Of a DNA stretch of 64,000 nucleotides, positions 52,995-63,129 are shown in pieces. Location of the stretch: positions 38,046 through 102,045 of the forward strand of contig JANQPA010000062.1 in assembly GCA_028285545.1 (NCBI GenBank). The letters are read 5' to 3'. The DNA comes from Saprospiraceae bacterium. Lineage in GTDB: Bacteria; Bacteroidota; Bacteroidia; Chitinophagales; Saprospiraceae. The notes beneath the pieces were generated by a model. It ran no database searches, was not told the origin of the DNA, and saw only the letters and a program-made list of their open reading frames with translations. Each line of letters starts with the position of its first letter. Position 1 is the first letter of the stretch. Made by a program: the position numbers and the translations under genes.

Positions 52995-53999
52995 CTACGC
53001 ATTCTGAGTGGCAAATTTTACCCGATATTGCTGTAAGGTCAGTTGGGTTTCTTTTTTAAAAGCATGATAGAGGGAACTTGTACTCGAAAAGCCCACCTCA
53101 GATGCAATCGCTTCCACCTTATGATTTGACTTTAAATCCCTGAGTTTTTCCTTTACTTCCTGTACCCTGTATTGATTTACGTAAGCATTGAACTTAACAC
53201 CAAAATGCTGATTGATTGTTTTGGAGATCAGATATGCCGGCCTTTCCATCTCATTAGCTACCATAGCTATGGTCAGCCCCTTTTTTCTATAAATTTTTTG
53301 CTCTCCAAATAATAATTCTAAATCCTGTCGAATGGCCATAGATACCTCTTCGGGTACAGAAGTCCTAGTCAAAGGGGTATGGGCAAAAAGATCCTGGTCT
53401 TTCATAATGTGGAAATTGATTACATACATTACCAGGCAAGCGATCCCGCCACTGATGGCATACCATTCAATAGAAGGTGAAAAATATTGAAAAATAAAAG
53501 TCAACCAAATCGCCATAAGACTATAGATGATTAACCCTACTCCCCTCTTTTTTCCAGGCCATTCATTTTTATAAAAAATAAATAAAGCACTTAAAAGATA
53601 AATACCAAGGATGAAGGCACCCACATGATAGGAAGGTATCAATAAGGTCATTCTATAAACCGGCCCCAATATGGCGATTAGCAAGGCAGGCAGAAAATGC
53701 AGGTATTCTAATGGGTTAATTTTTTTGTACTGAGAAGTTTTAAAATAAAACCAAAAAGCAGGGCCAATCATCCATAAACCTACCCCACCTAATACTACCC
53801 CCATATTTGAGATGCTTGGCAAGATATAATAATAAAAGGATTTACCAATTCGCATTGACAAGGCAAACAGCATGACTGAGAGCCAAATTATGGCCATGGT
53901 TTTAGCTCTATCCTTAAGGAGTAAAAAAGAACCGATAAATAAACTTTGAGCTACCGCAGCTCCGCAGAATAAAGCAACACAGATTATCCAAATATCCAT
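52995..53999 (-). CDS. Membrane-anchored AraC-family regulator
   Basis: A 334-residue protein with seven or so TM segments in the first 210 residues (FLLLKDRAKTMAIIWLSVMLF, VGLGLIIY-like stretches and MAIWLTFIFQYF) and a C-terminal AraC HTH pair: GLTIAMVANEMERPAYLISKTIN (about 255-277) and KVEAIASEVGFSSTSSLYHAFKKETQ (about 297-322). The closest plan is the Bacteroidota AraC regulators with a 7TM sensor that read a membrane or periplasmic signal and bind DNA directly. It is the last gene before DUF2911, with which it diverges by 192 bp. Confidence 0.88.
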   Translation of the reverse strand: MDIWIICVALFCGAAVAQSLFIGSFLLLKDRAKTMAIIWLSVMLFALSMRIGKSFYYYILPSISNMGVVLGGVGLWMIGPAFWFYFKTSQYKKINPLEYLHFLPALLIAILGPVYRMTLLIPSYHVGAFILGIYLLSALFIFYKNEWPGKKRGVGLIIYSLMAIWLTFIFQYFSPSIEWYAISGGIACLVMYVINFHIMKDQDLFAHTPLTRTSVPEEVSMAIRQDLELLFGEQKIYRKKGLTIAMVANEMERPAYLISKTINQHFGVKFNAYVNQYRVQEVKEKLRDLKSNHKVEAIASEVGFSSTSSLYHAFKKETQLTLQQYRVKFATQNA

Positions 54000-54191
54000 C
54001 CTGGTGATTTTTGCTTTTTAAAATTAAAAAAAACTATAATCGGCCGGATTACCTTAACATTCTTTTATATGAAGACTCTTAAAATTTTGATAAAAGACCT
54101 TCTTTTTTTCTGATTTAGGAAATCCGAAAAGACAAAAAGCTCAGAATTTCCAGTCTTTGCCTTCAATTCCATTCTTTTATGGAAAAAAATC

Positions 54192-55301
54192 ATGCAAAGG
54201 ATTTACATCACTTGTTTTGTAATTATTTTATCCTGGATCAATGTTTCAGCTCAGTTCCATACTTTACAAATTCCCCATGCTAGCCCGTCAATTGTGGAAA
54301 CCCAAACCCTGGGTATCACAAAAATCACCATAGAATACTCTTCTCCTTCCGTTCGGGGAAGAGATGTTTGGAATAGAGTGGTTCCTTTTAATGGTCAACC
54401 CATAGCCTGGAGGGCTGGTGCTAATATGAACACCCGAATAAAATTTTCAACTGATGTTACCATTAACGGGGAATCCATCCCAGCGGGTAGTTATGGTTTG
54501 CATATGATCCCTAAAAGAGATGACGCCTGGGAATTATTATTGGCAGAAAATGATCAGCAATGGGGAAGTTATTATTTAGATGTGAAAAATGATGTCTTTA
54601 AATCCATTTCTGTAGAGCCTGGGGAATGCCAGCATAGAGAAAATCTAGCTTATGAATTTAAAGGACGTACCGATAGTAGTTTAGTCATGTCCCTTGAATG
54701 GGAAAAAATGAGCATCCCTTTTACCATAGAAGTAGATTTAAATAAAACCGTTATTGAAAGTTTTCGCTCGGAATTACTTGGCATAAATACCTATCGATGG
54801 GAAGCCTGGAATGATGCTGCCAGGTGGTGCTTACGTAGAAATACCAACCTTGAAGAGGCCTTGTCTTGGGCCAACCGCTCTATTAATGGTGGTTATAATG
54901 GTTTCTCTGCCAATAAAAACTTGACCAATCTCACTACAAAAATCCAGATACTAAAGGCTTTAGGTAGGACCGATGAGGCTATGGATACAAAAAAAGAAAC
55001 GGCTAAAACAGCTATTACCAACCCATCAGAGGCTAATAATTTTGGTAGGACACTGATTTTAGATAAAGACTATGAATTTGCAAAAGACTTTTTCATTGAA
55101 ACTTGCAAAAAATTCGACAACCCATGGTTCCTAAAATTGGGGGTCGCGGTAACGAATTATCTACTGGAAAACACTAGGGAGGCCGTCTCTGTCATGAAAG
55201 AAGTGCAAGAAATCGCTCCTGCTAATTTTAAGTCTAGACTAGAAGAAATAACAAAAGAGATGGAAGCAGGCACTTTCGAAATAGGTAGGGTAGTCCGATG
55301 A
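54192..55301 (+). CDS. DUF2911-family secreted protein
   Basis: A 369-residue protein with signal peptide 1-20 (FVIILSWINVSAQ). Residues 24-165 are the DUF2911 module, with IEYSSPSVRGRDVWNRVVPFNGQPIAWRAGAN-type sequence near 47-76 and IPAGSYGLHMIPK near 96-108. The C-terminal half has TPR-like hairpins (WEAWNDAARWCLRRNTNLEEALSWANRS, TKIQILKALGRTDEAMDTKK, ANNFGRTLILDKDYEFAKDFF). The family is common in Bacteroidota and of unknown function. A 72-bp gap separates it from iorA. Confidence 0.9.
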   Translation: MQRIYITCFVIILSWINVSAQFHTLQIPHASPSIVETQTLGITKITIEYSSPSVRGRDVWNRVVPFNGQPIAWRAGANMNTRIKFSTDVTINGESIPAGSYGLHMIPKRDDAWELLLAENDQQWGSYYLDVKNDVFKSISVEPGECQHRENLAYEFKGRTDSSLVMSLEWEKMSIPFTIEVDLNKTVIESFRSELLGINTYRWEAWNDAARWCLRRNTNLEEALSWANRSINGGYNGFSANKNLTNLTTKIQILKALGRTDEAMDTKKETAKTAITNPSEANNFGRTLILDKDYEFAKDFFIETCKKFDNPWFLKLGVAVTNYLLENTREAVSVMKEVQEIAPANFKSRLEEITKEMEAGTFEIGRVVR

Positions 55302-55373
55302 TTGAAACTTCATTGGTCTCGATATTAGTATGCAATTAGTTTTTTCAATTTTCACAAACCAATTTTTTCAATT

Positions 55374-55829
55374 ATGGCTATCCTATCTATTAATGGTAAA
55401 AGATATGAACTGGATTTACCAGATAATATGCCTTTATTATGGGTACTCAGAGATTATCTGAAATTAACAGGTACAAAATATGGTTGCGGTATTGGACAGT
55501 GTGGTGCCTGCACCATTCATCTGGAGGGAGAACCTATGAGATCCTGTACCCTACCCATCTCTGCTTTGGAAGGCAAAAAAATTACCACTATTGAGCATTA
55601 TGCTGATAAAAAAGTACTCCATCCTGTTCAAAAAGCCTGGATAGAAGAAGATGTTGCCCAATGTGGCTACTGCCAAAGTGGGCAGATAATGGGGGCTATT
55701 GCTCTTTTGGATAAAAAAGGAAGGCCCAATGATGAGGACATTTACAATGCCATGTCTGGTCATTTATGTCGTTGTGGAACCTACCTTAGGATTAAAAAAG
55801 CTATAAAAACTGCTGCTCAAAATGGATAG
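55374..55829 (+). CDS. iorA: Small iron-sulphur subunit of a molybdenum hydroxylase (IorA-like)
   Basis: A 151-residue subunit with two [2Fe-2S] clusters. The plant-type cluster is in [18 protein letters not shown] with a further Cys in MRSCTLP; the second cluster uses [10 protein letters not shown] and [10 protein letters not shown]. Its size and order match the isoquinoline 1-oxidoreductase alpha subunit and other xanthine-dehydrogenase-family small subunits. It passes electrons from the Mo site. It overlaps iorB by 8 bp, so the two are coupled. Confidence 0.92.
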   Translation: MAILSINGKRYELDLPDNMPLLWVLRDYLKLTGTKYGCGIGQCGACTIHLEGEPMRSCTLPISALEGKKITTIEHYADKKVLHPVQKAWIEEDVAQCGYCQSGQIMGAIALLDKKGRPNDEDIYNAMSGHLCRCGTYLRIKKAIKTAAQNG

Positions 55830-57990
55830 TATAAACAGGCGTCATTTTTTGAAAATATCTGGAATAAGTGGCGGTGGCTTGCTCTTAAGTGCCATGATTC
55901 CTTTTGGATGCGTTACTGAAGAAAAAGAGTTGATCGACTGGGAACCTAATTTTTTCATCCGAATACAAAGCGATAATCAAATCACCTTTAGTTGCTCTCA
56001 ATCAGAAATGGGTCAGGGAACATCAACCGGACTGGCTATGATTATGGCCGATGAATTAGGAGCCAAACTTGAAGATTTGAAATTCGTTTTTGCTCCTGGG
56101 AGTGAAGAAAAGTTTCAACATCTCCAAGATACCGGTGGCAGTAATGGCCTGCGCATGATGTACCAACCCTTGAGAGAGGCCGCCGCCACTACCAGAGAAA
56201 TTTTAATAGAGGCCGCTGCCCAGAAATGGGGCTTACCAAAATCAAATCTCTATGCTGAGGACGGAATGGTAAAAGAAAAAGGCAGTGATCGACTAATCCC
56301 ATTTGGAGAACTGTTGGAAGTGGCACAAAATTTATCAGCTCCAAGTGAAATTCCACTAAAAGATAAAAGTGATTTTAAATACATTGGGCAATCGGTAAGA
56401 AGTCAAAAAAGCAAACAAATTGCTCTGGGCAGATTGCCATACAGTATTGATGTAAAGCTCCCTGGGATGGTTTATGCTGCCATTCAAAGGTGCCCAGTTT
56501 GGAAAGGGAGCCTCATTTCTTTTGATGATTCTGAGGCACGAAAAATACCTGGTGTTATTGATGTTATAGCAATGGAAGGCACAGAATTACAGGCTATGGA
56601 CTACAAGGGTGGCGTACGACCTGGTGTAGCTGTAATTGCTGAAAATACCTGGGCAGCTTTTGAAGGAAAAAAAGCATTAAATATTGAATGGAACCTGGGG
56701 CCTAATGCCCAAAAATCTGAATCGGATTTAAAGAAAGAATTAGAGGAGAGTAAAACTAACAATAGTATTGTCAGTTTTGATTTCAAAGAAGGGCAGGCTT
56801 CATTTTCCAAAGGAAAAAAAATACTAGAAGCTTCCTATGAGTCTCCTTTCCAGGTAAATGCCTGTATGGAACCATTAAATGCCGTAGCTGATCATAATGG
56901 ATATAAGGTGGAAATATGGTCTGGCACACAGGCTCCATCTCTGACTAGGGAAAGGATTTCGGAACTTACAAAATTGCCACCGGCTGCTATTACCGTTCAT
57001 AATCCTCCTTCAGGTGGAGGTTTTGGAAGGCGCTTTTTTGTCGATTTTGTAGAAGAAGCTGTTATCCTATCCAGACAGTTAAAGCGTCCTGTAAAAGTGA
57101 CCTGGTCAAGGGAAGATACCATTGCCACCAATAAATATCATCCATATAGAGTAGAATATTGGAGTGCCGCCCTGGATTCTGAAAATCAGCCCTTAGGATT
57201 ATCCTATCATGGGGTGGTAAGTCGCCCTGGAGGCTATCGACCTTATCCATACGGTCTACCCATGATTTTCCATAACAGACTAGATTACAAGGAAGGAAAT
57301 CTTTTACCCAGAGCTTCCTGGCGCAGTGTTTTCGCACACCCCTGGGGTTTGGGAATGGAATGTTTTATTGACGAACTTGCATTTGAAGCAGGTCAGGATC
57401 CTTTACAGTTTAGACTGGATTTGCTGGATAAATCAGAAGTATTTTTACAAAAAAGGCTTCCCTATGTTGGAGATGATTTGTATCCTCAAAAACTAAAAAG
57501 AACCTTAGAAATGGTAGGAGAAAAAGCGGGCTGGGGGAAAAGCAAAGAGGATAATGTTTATCAGGGGGTATCCGCCTTTGCTTATAATACCTCTTATTGT
57601 TCACAAATTGCAGATGTATCTGTTGTTGAGGGTAAGGTCAAAGTTCATAAAGTCACAGCAGTAATTGATTGTGGTTTGGCCATCAACCCAAGTCAGGTAA
57701 AATCACAAGTTGAAGGCAGCATCATCTGGGGTCTAAGTGCCACTTTAAAAGATGCTATCCAGGTAAGCAATGGAGCTGTACTTCAGAAAAATTTTCACGA
57801 TTATGATTTATTGAGAATTCGGGAATGCCCTGAAATTGAGGTATTTATTGTTGACAGTGATGATCCACCGAGCGGCACAGGAGAACCTGCCGTACCCGGC
57901 ATTGCCCCAGCAGTTTTAAATGCTGTTTTTGCAGCAACCGGCAAAAGGATTAGGAAAATACCAATTGCAAATGAGGATTTGCTAGGCTAG
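55822..57990 (+). CDS. iorB: Molybdopterin-binding subunit of a molybdenum hydroxylase (IorB-like)
   Basis: A 722-residue large subunit with a Tat-type N-terminus ([20 protein letters not shown]), the arrangement of isoquinoline 1-oxidoreductase beta subunits, which are exported with cofactor bound. Motifs include [20 protein letters not shown] (about 51-70), [54 protein letters not shown] and [21 protein letters not shown], with the catalytic Glu in [19 protein letters not shown] near the C-terminus. It hydroxylates N-heterocycles or aldehydes; the real substrate is not known. No dedicated cytochrome or XdhC-like maturation gene is adjacent. Confidence 0.92.
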   Translation: MDSINRRHFLKISGISGGGLLLSAMIPFGCVTEEKELIDWEPNFFIRIQSDNQITFSCSQSEMGQGTSTGLAMIMADELGAKLEDLKFVFAPGSEEKFQHLQDTGGSNGLRMMYQPLREAAATTREILIEAAAQKWGLPKSNLYAEDGMVKEKGSDRLIPFGELLEVAQNLSAPSEIPLKDKSDFKYIGQSVRSQKSKQIALGRLPYSIDVKLPGMVYAAIQRCPVWKGSLISFDDSEARKIPGVIDVIAMEGTELQAMDYKGGVRPGVAVIAENTWAAFEGKKALNIEWNLGPNAQKSESDLKKELEESKTNNSIVSFDFKEGQASFSKGKKILEASYESPFQVNACMEPLNAVADHNGYKVEIWSGTQAPSLTRERISELTKLPPAAITVHNPPSGGGFGRRFFVDFVEEAVILSRQLKRPVKVTWSREDTIATNKYHPYRVEYWSAALDSENQPLGLSYHGVVSRPGGYRPYPYGLPMIFHNRLDYKEGNLLPRASWRSVFAHPWGLGMECFIDELAFEAGQDPLQFRLDLLDKSEVFLQKRLPYVGDDLYPQKLKRTLEMVGEKAGWGKSKEDNVYQGVSAFAYNTSYCSQIADVSVVEGKVKVHKVTAVIDCGLAINPSQVKSQVEGSIIWGLSATLKDAIQVSNGAVLQKNFHDYDLLRIRECPEIEVFIVDSDDPPSGTGEPAVPGIAPAVLNAVFAATGKRIRKIPIANEDLLG

Positions 57991-58154
57991 CAAAAAATTA
58001 GGAATGGTTTCCTGGAAATCTTATAGAATGTTTAATCCTGTGTTAAAACAAATTCAAAATTAGGCACAGCCAGAAACTATGATTAAATTTCAATGTTGAA
58101 ACATTCAATTAAATTGGGATGTTTACTCTCCTAATCACTAAAATCACCATTGAA

Positions 58155-59267
58155 ATGAAAAAAACCTTTCTACTTTCACTTGCTTGTCTTTTACTAGCAC
58201 CATTTTTACTTCAAGCCAATACCGATAAAGATTTAAAAGAAGGATTTGTAAACGGAGATCCAGGAATACAATCAATTAATTCTATGGCTTTTGGTCCTGA
58301 AGGAATCCTTTTTATAGGAGATTCTAAAAGGGCTGAGATCATAGCTTTAGATACCGAAGATGTAAAGGAAGGTACAGCAGCTGAACGAATTAATTTCACT
58401 AAGATAGACGAGCATCTGGCTTCTATGCTGGGTACAACTGCTGATGACATCACCATACAGGATATGGCTGTTAATCCCATTTCCAAGATGATCTATTTAG
58501 CCGTACACATCAAAGATGGTACTCCTTTGATCATTAAAACAGATGGTGAACAATTCAGTCCCATTAAATTAAATCCCATCAGTCATTCGAAAATAGGATT
58601 AAAAAATGTGGTAGCTGAAGATGCCAAAGATGGCAGGGGACGGCCTCAAAGAATTTGGACCATTTCGGACCTGGCTTTTTATGATAACAAAGTGATGGTC
58701 TCTGGCTTGTCTAATGAAGAATTTGCCTCTACCTTCAGAAGTATCCCTTTTCCCTTTAGTAAGGACCAGATGCATGCTTCCCTGGAGATTTACCATGCAG
58801 CTCATGGAAAATATGAGACCCATGCTCCCATTAAAACTTTTATGCCTTATAAATTAAAAGGACAAGATCACTTGATTGCCAGTTATACCTGTACACCATT
58901 GGTTGTATTTCCTATGAATGACCTTAAACCAGGTAAACATAGCAAAGGAAAAACAGTTGCCGAATTAGGATATGGAAATTCTCCGCTTGACATTATTAGT
59001 TATGAAAAAAATGGGGAGCCTATGATATTAATGGCCAATAGTCGTAGAGCTTTGATGAGAATTAATCCTAAAAAGATTGAGCAGTTTAGCGAATACCTGA
59101 CTGAACCAACCTCTTTTGAAGAACCAACGGCAGGTGTAGACTTCGTTAACCTTCCTTATGTAAATATTCTACAATTAGATAATCTGGACGAGAAGAGTGT
59201 GGTTATGATCCAACGTCATTCAAATGGTGACCTTAATTTTTTTACAGTACCTAAGAAATGGCTGTAA
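58155..59267 (+). CDS. Secreted protein of unknown function, propeller-like
   Basis: A 370-residue secreted protein; the start at 58155 (MKKTFLLSLACLLLAPFLLQ) was chosen because it is a complete signal peptide, while the ATG at 58119 adds 12 residues ahead of it. The mature part contains GIQSINSMAFGPEGILFIGDSKRAE, IQDMAVNPISKMIYLAV and LGYGNSPLDIISYEKNGEPM, periodic strands that fit a beta-propeller. I know no family name. It ends overlapping the next gene by 10 bp and starts 164 bp after iorB. Confidence 0.75.
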   Translation: MKKTFLLSLACLLLAPFLLQANTDKDLKEGFVNGDPGIQSINSMAFGPEGILFIGDSKRAEIIALDTEDVKEGTAAERINFTKIDEHLASMLGTTADDITIQDMAVNPISKMIYLAVHIKDGTPLIIKTDGEQFSPIKLNPISHSKIGLKNVVAEDAKDGRGRPQRIWTISDLAFYDNKVMVSGLSNEEFASTFRSIPFPFSKDQMHASLEIYHAAHGKYETHAPIKTFMPYKLKGQDHLIASYTCTPLVVFPMNDLKPGKHSKGKTVAELGYGNSPLDIISYEKNGEPMILMANSRRALMRINPKKIEQFSEYLTEPTSFEEPTAGVDFVNLPYVNILQLDNLDEKSVVMIQRHSNGDLNFFTVPKKWL

Positions 59268-60355
59268 CTAACAAAAAATTCTTAATTATAAAACTGACAG
59301 GCATTCTGCTTGTCAGTTTTATAAACATATCCTTAATCGGGCAGGCTGACTTCAAAGTATTGGAACAAAGTCCTGGTAATTATATTTTGAAAATAAGCTC
59401 TTCCTCTCTGACCAATGACCCTCCGGAAAAGCAATTAGAGGTATTTATAGACTCAAAAAAACAAAGCATAACCAATCCCCCGCCCATTTTTGGAGAATAT
59501 CGAATGGAAAATAAGGAGATCCTATTTTTTCCTTTGGTAAAATTCAAAGCCGGGCAATCTTATAAGGCCATCTTTCATTTTAAGGATGAATTTCATTTCA
59601 CTATTCCAGAGAATACCGAAGTTGAAGCCCCCAATTTAATTGGAATCTATCCATCAAGTGATCAAATACCCGAAAATATCCTCAAATTCTATTTGTATTT
59701 TGATCAGCCTATGGCAGAAGGACAGGCCTATTCCAAAGTTCAACTTTTTAAAAAAGATGGATCTTTAGTTATAAAACCATTCCTTGAATTAGAGCCAGAG
59801 CTTTGGAATGCAGACCAAACCCGACTCACCCTTTGGCTGGATCCTGGTCGGGTAAAAAGAGACTTGATTCCTAATCAAAAAATGGGGCCTCCCCTATCCA
59901 CTGATCAAGAGTATATTCTAAAAATTTCAGCTGACTGGCAAAATACCGCTGGATTGACAATTGGAAATGAAACAACAAAAATCTTTAAAACCTATGCTGC
60001 AGACAGGCAGGTTCCTTCTTTAAAAAACTGGAAAATTAATCCTCCCAAAGTCAAATCTTCTGAACCACTTTCGCTCCATTTCCCAGAGCCCATGGACTTT
60101 GCTCTATTGCAAAACTCCATTAGCATCCTTTTAAATGGAGAAGAAGTGGAGGGAACTATTACCACGGAGAATAATGAAAAATCCTGGCTTTTTAACCCCA
60201 AAAAGCCCTGGGAAAAAGGAGAATATCAAATTGAAGTACTTGCTCGCCTCGAAGATCTGGCTGCTAACAATTTAAATAGACCTTTTGACAGGGAGTTAAA
60301 TACAAAAAGCCAAAAAGAACAAGAATTCTATATCATTCCTTTCTCCATCCAATGA
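59258..60355 (+). CDS. Secreted Ig-like-fold protein, coupled to the preceding gene
   Basis: A 365-residue exported protein (signal LTGILLVSFINISLIGQ) that overlaps the previous gene by 10 bp. Two Big_5/Ig-like segments are suggested by EAPNLIGIYPSSDQIPENILKFYLYFDQPMAEG (near 125-160) and by KVKSSEPLSLHFPEPMDFALL (near 265-290), each with the -FYLYFDQPM- or -LHFPEPM- pattern. These domains are common in exported Bacteroidota proteins. The two genes together may encode a secreted complex. Its stop overlaps the ATG of a 39-codon mini-ORF (60352) in the 93-bp repeat zone. Confidence 0.75.
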   Translation: MAVTNKKFLIIKLTGILLVSFINISLIGQADFKVLEQSPGNYILKISSSSLTNDPPEKQLEVFIDSKKQSITNPPPIFGEYRMENKEILFFPLVKFKAGQSYKAIFHFKDEFHFTIPENTEVEAPNLIGIYPSSDQIPENILKFYLYFDQPMAEGQAYSKVQLFKKDGSLVIKPFLELEPELWNADQTRLTLWLDPGRVKRDLIPNQKMGPPLSTDQEYILKISADWQNTAGLTIGNETTKIFKTYAADRQVPSLKNWKINPPKVKSSEPLSLHFPEPMDFALLQNSISILLNGEEVEGTITTENNEKSWLFNPKKPWEKGEYQIEVLARLEDLAANNLNRPFDRELNTKSQKEQEFYIIPFSIQ

Positions 60356-60751
60356 AAACCCACCTAAAAATAATTGACAAATGGTTTAATCTAAAATTAC
60401 TTAAACAGTCAAAATCTGTGAAAGTCTGTGTCTCTTTTCAACCTTCATTCATCAAAACCCTAAATAATTAGCCAATGAATAAATACTACCATACCAAACA
60501 GTCCAAGTCTGTGAAAGTCTGTGTCTCTTTTCAACCTTTATTCATCAAAACCCTAAATAATTAGCCAATGAATGAATTCTACCGTACCAAACCGTCTAAG
60601 TCTGTGAAAATCTGTGTCTCTTTTCAACCTTCATTCATCAAAACCCTAAATAATTAACCAATGAATGAATTCTATCATACCAAACCGTCTAAGTCTGTGA
60701 AAGTCTGTGTCTCTTTTTAACTTTCATTCACCAATACTCTAAATAATTTGT
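60352..60751 (+). repeat. 93-bp tandem repeat, about four copies, with in-phase mini-ORFs
   Basis: Units recur with a period of exactly 93 bp; GTCTGTGTCTCTTTT-type words start at 60424, 60517, 60610 and 60703. Copies 2-4 each begin with ATG (60475, 60568, 60661) and read ...SKSVKVCVSFQP.FIKTLNN to a stop, in the same frame; a first reading frame starts at 60352, overlapping the stop of the upstream gene as ATGA. Changes between units are mostly non-synonymous, so translation under selection is not shown. The 545-bp gap 60356-60900 holds this array and then an A/T-rich leader to the aminopeptidase gene. Confidence 0.6.
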
Positions 60752-60900
60752 CATTACCTTCATTCTAAATTACATCTCATTATAATAAAACCGTAAGAAA
60801 TTCCTTTAAAACTGACAAAAATAGATTCAGCATTAAATTGCATTTTTTAAATTTGCTAGGATCTATCCATAATTTGATTCACTTTCAAAATACAAGTACA

Positions 60901-62505
60901 ATGCGAATCACCCTTATCATCTTACTCTTAGGTCTTTTTGCATTCCATACTCATGCCCAGGAACTACCTGATGATTTTTTAACAGCTGATTTTCACAAAG
61001 AAAGAAGAAAAGCCCTTCGCCAACTACTTCCTAAAAATTCAGTAGCCGTTTTATTTGCCAGCCCGGTACGCAATAGAGCCAATGATGTCGACTTTCTTTA
61101 TCATCAAGACCCACATTTTTATTACCTCACCGGTTATAAAGAGCCACACTCCATCCTCCTCATTTTTTCGGAAGACCAAAAGGAAGATGGTCAAACCTAT
61201 AATGAAATCCTTTTTGCTCAGGCCCGTGATCCTAGAACTGAAATGTGGAATGGCCGACGATTGGGAGTAAAAGGGGTTAAAGAAAAGCTAGGATTTTCCA
61301 TGGTGAAAGACCACAAAACCTTTAAAGAATATTCCCTTAGTTTTAAAAAATTCGATAAAGTACTTTTTATTGACTTTTTAAATGACATTCGGGATAACCC
61401 CAGAGATGATGCAGATCTATATGATTTAAAACAACAATTTAAAAATAAGGCAAGTATCCCCTCTGAATTTAATGCCATGACCAATCGGATGTATGCCATT
61501 ATCCAGGACGGCACTCAAGATTTTCAAGCTAAAAAAAGGCAACTCTATTCCATGAGTCGCTTTAATCCAGGAGCACTTGACGATCCAGTAATCCGGGAGT
61601 TTATGGGTGTTCAGGATAATGAAATGGCCATGAAGGTAATGAAAAAAGTTCCCAGCACTAATTTAGATGCTCACTCTTTACCTTCGTTTATGGGGCAATT
61701 AAGAGAAACCAAGTTAGAAGAAGAATTGGTCTTGCTTCGCAAAGCTATTGATATTAGTGCGGTTGGACAAATTGAGGTAATGAAAGCCATGCGTCCAAAT
61801 ATGTCTGAAACTGAAGTGCAAGGAATCCATGAGTTCGTATTCAAAAAATATGGCGCAGAATACGAAGGATACCCTTCCATCGTAGGAGGAGGCAACAACG
61901 GATGTATCCTTCACTATATTGACAACAACAAACCTCGACTTGGAGAGGACCTGGTTTTGATGGATCTGGGAGCCGAATATCATGGTTATACCGCCGATGT
62001 GACCCGCACCATTCCTGCTACAGGAAAATTTACCGAAGAACAAAAGATCATATATAACATCGTTTTGGAAGCTCAGCAAGCTGGATTTGAAGAATGTAAG
62101 GTAGGCAATAACTTCAGTGCTCCCAACCAGGCCGCTAAAAGGATCATTGATAAAAGACTAGCGGAATATGGCATCATTAAAGAAGGTGAACGCCATAATT
62201 ATTTCCCACACGGAACTTCTCATTATGTAGGATTGGATGTTCATGATCCTGGCACCTATCAGCCATTCCAGGCCAACACCGTCATTACAGTTGAACCAGG
62301 TATCTATATCCCCGATGGAAGCCCTTGTGATAAAAAATGGTGGGGCATTGCCGTCCGTATCGAAGATGATATCCTAATCACAGAAGATGGTTGGGAAAAC
62401 CTATCGGGCAGAGCACCCAGATCAGTTGAGGCTATTGAAGCGATGATGGCACAGCCTTCGGCTTTGGATGATTTTATCTTGCCGGATTTGGGGAACAAAA
62501 AGTAA
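60901..62505 (+). CDS. Aminopeptidase P-family (Xaa-Pro) metallopeptidase, exported
   Basis: A 534-residue M24B peptidase that removes N-terminal residues next to proline. The start at 60901 gives a complete signal peptide (MRITLIILLLGLFAFHTHAQ); an ATG at 60838 would add 21 residues. The N-terminal creatinase-like domain includes LFASPVRNRANDVDFLYHQDPHFYYLTGY. The metal site of the pita-bread domain is complete: LMDLGAEYHGYTADVTRT (two Asp), GTSHYVGLDVHD (His), VEPGIYIP (Glu) and VRIEDDILIT (Glu). A -7 box TAAATTTG lies at 60848-60855. It probably degrades peptides in the periplasm. Confidence 0.94.
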   Translation: MRITLIILLLGLFAFHTHAQELPDDFLTADFHKERRKALRQLLPKNSVAVLFASPVRNRANDVDFLYHQDPHFYYLTGYKEPHSILLIFSEDQKEDGQTYNEILFAQARDPRTEMWNGRRLGVKGVKEKLGFSMVKDHKTFKEYSLSFKKFDKVLFIDFLNDIRDNPRDDADLYDLKQQFKNKASIPSEFNAMTNRMYAIIQDGTQDFQAKKRQLYSMSRFNPGALDDPVIREFMGVQDNEMAMKVMKKVPSTNLDAHSLPSFMGQLRETKLEEELVLLRKAIDISAVGQIEVMKAMRPNMSETEVQGIHEFVFKKYGAEYEGYPSIVGGGNNGCILHYIDNNKPRLGEDLVLMDLGAEYHGYTADVTRTIPATGKFTEEQKIIYNIVLEAQQAGFEECKVGNNFSAPNQAAKRIIDKRLAEYGIIKEGERHNYFPHGTSHYVGLDVHDPGTYQPFQANTVITVEPGIYIPDGSPCDKKWWGIAVRIEDDILITEDGWENLSGRAPRSVEAIEAMMAQPSALDDFILPDLGNKK

Positions 62506-62507
62506 TT

Positions 62508-62700
62508 AGTAGATGAGTAAATTAGTAGATGTGCAAATTAGTAGATGTGCAAATTGTCTGTACCATAGATTTGGCGGATTTTATGATTACACTGATTTTG
62601 CATTAGTAATACATTTGCACATCTACTCATCTGCAAATTTGCATATCTAATCACCTGCAAATATGCACATTTATCAATCTGCAAATATGCTAATTTAATT
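62508..62700. repeat. Dispersed intergenic repeat, copy 2, with terminal inverted repeats
   Basis: Left words (TTAGTAGATGTGCAAATTAG) are mirrored by ATTTGCACATCTACTCATCT at about 62613-62632, giving an inverted pair around a core (TCTGTACCATAGATTTGGCGG ...) that matches the repeat at 44504-44645. It may be a small non-autonomous element. No ORF inside. Confidence 0.5.
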
Positions 62701-63129
62701 ATGTATATTTAACAAAATGTTCTTTGACATCCCAGTTTTATAATGTAGCCTCTTTCCTACTAAACGTATAATAAAAAATAAAATAACACTCATTGTTTCA
62801 ACATTATGTTAAGTAGAAAATTGAGATTTTTCTTGTAATCAACTATTGATCAGCGTAAATACACATTATTGAAAAAGGCACTAACGGAAAAAGCTCATAT
62901 ATGAAAATAAAAATATATTTTTTGTTTTAAAAAAGATCGTAACTAATTGATTATCAGATCATAAACAATTTAATCAAATATTTTATTTTTATATTTTAAT
63001 CAAATTAGTGATAAAATCAACTGTGTTAAATTATGTTAAAATTTCGGTTTTCCGAGGCATTTAATAAAAAAACGCTATGCATAACAAATTGTCGTACTGC
63101 TCATAACAAACATATTAAAAGTGTTTGCG
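62701..63129. other. A/T-rich stretch next to the CRISPR array, possible leader
   Basis: About 430 bp without any credible ORF, with long A and T runs, directly adjoining the first repeat. Base composition, position, and the fact that repeats next to it are identical while variants lie at the far side fit a leader. No promoter consensus was identified. Direction of transcription is therefore a guess. Confidence 0.35.
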
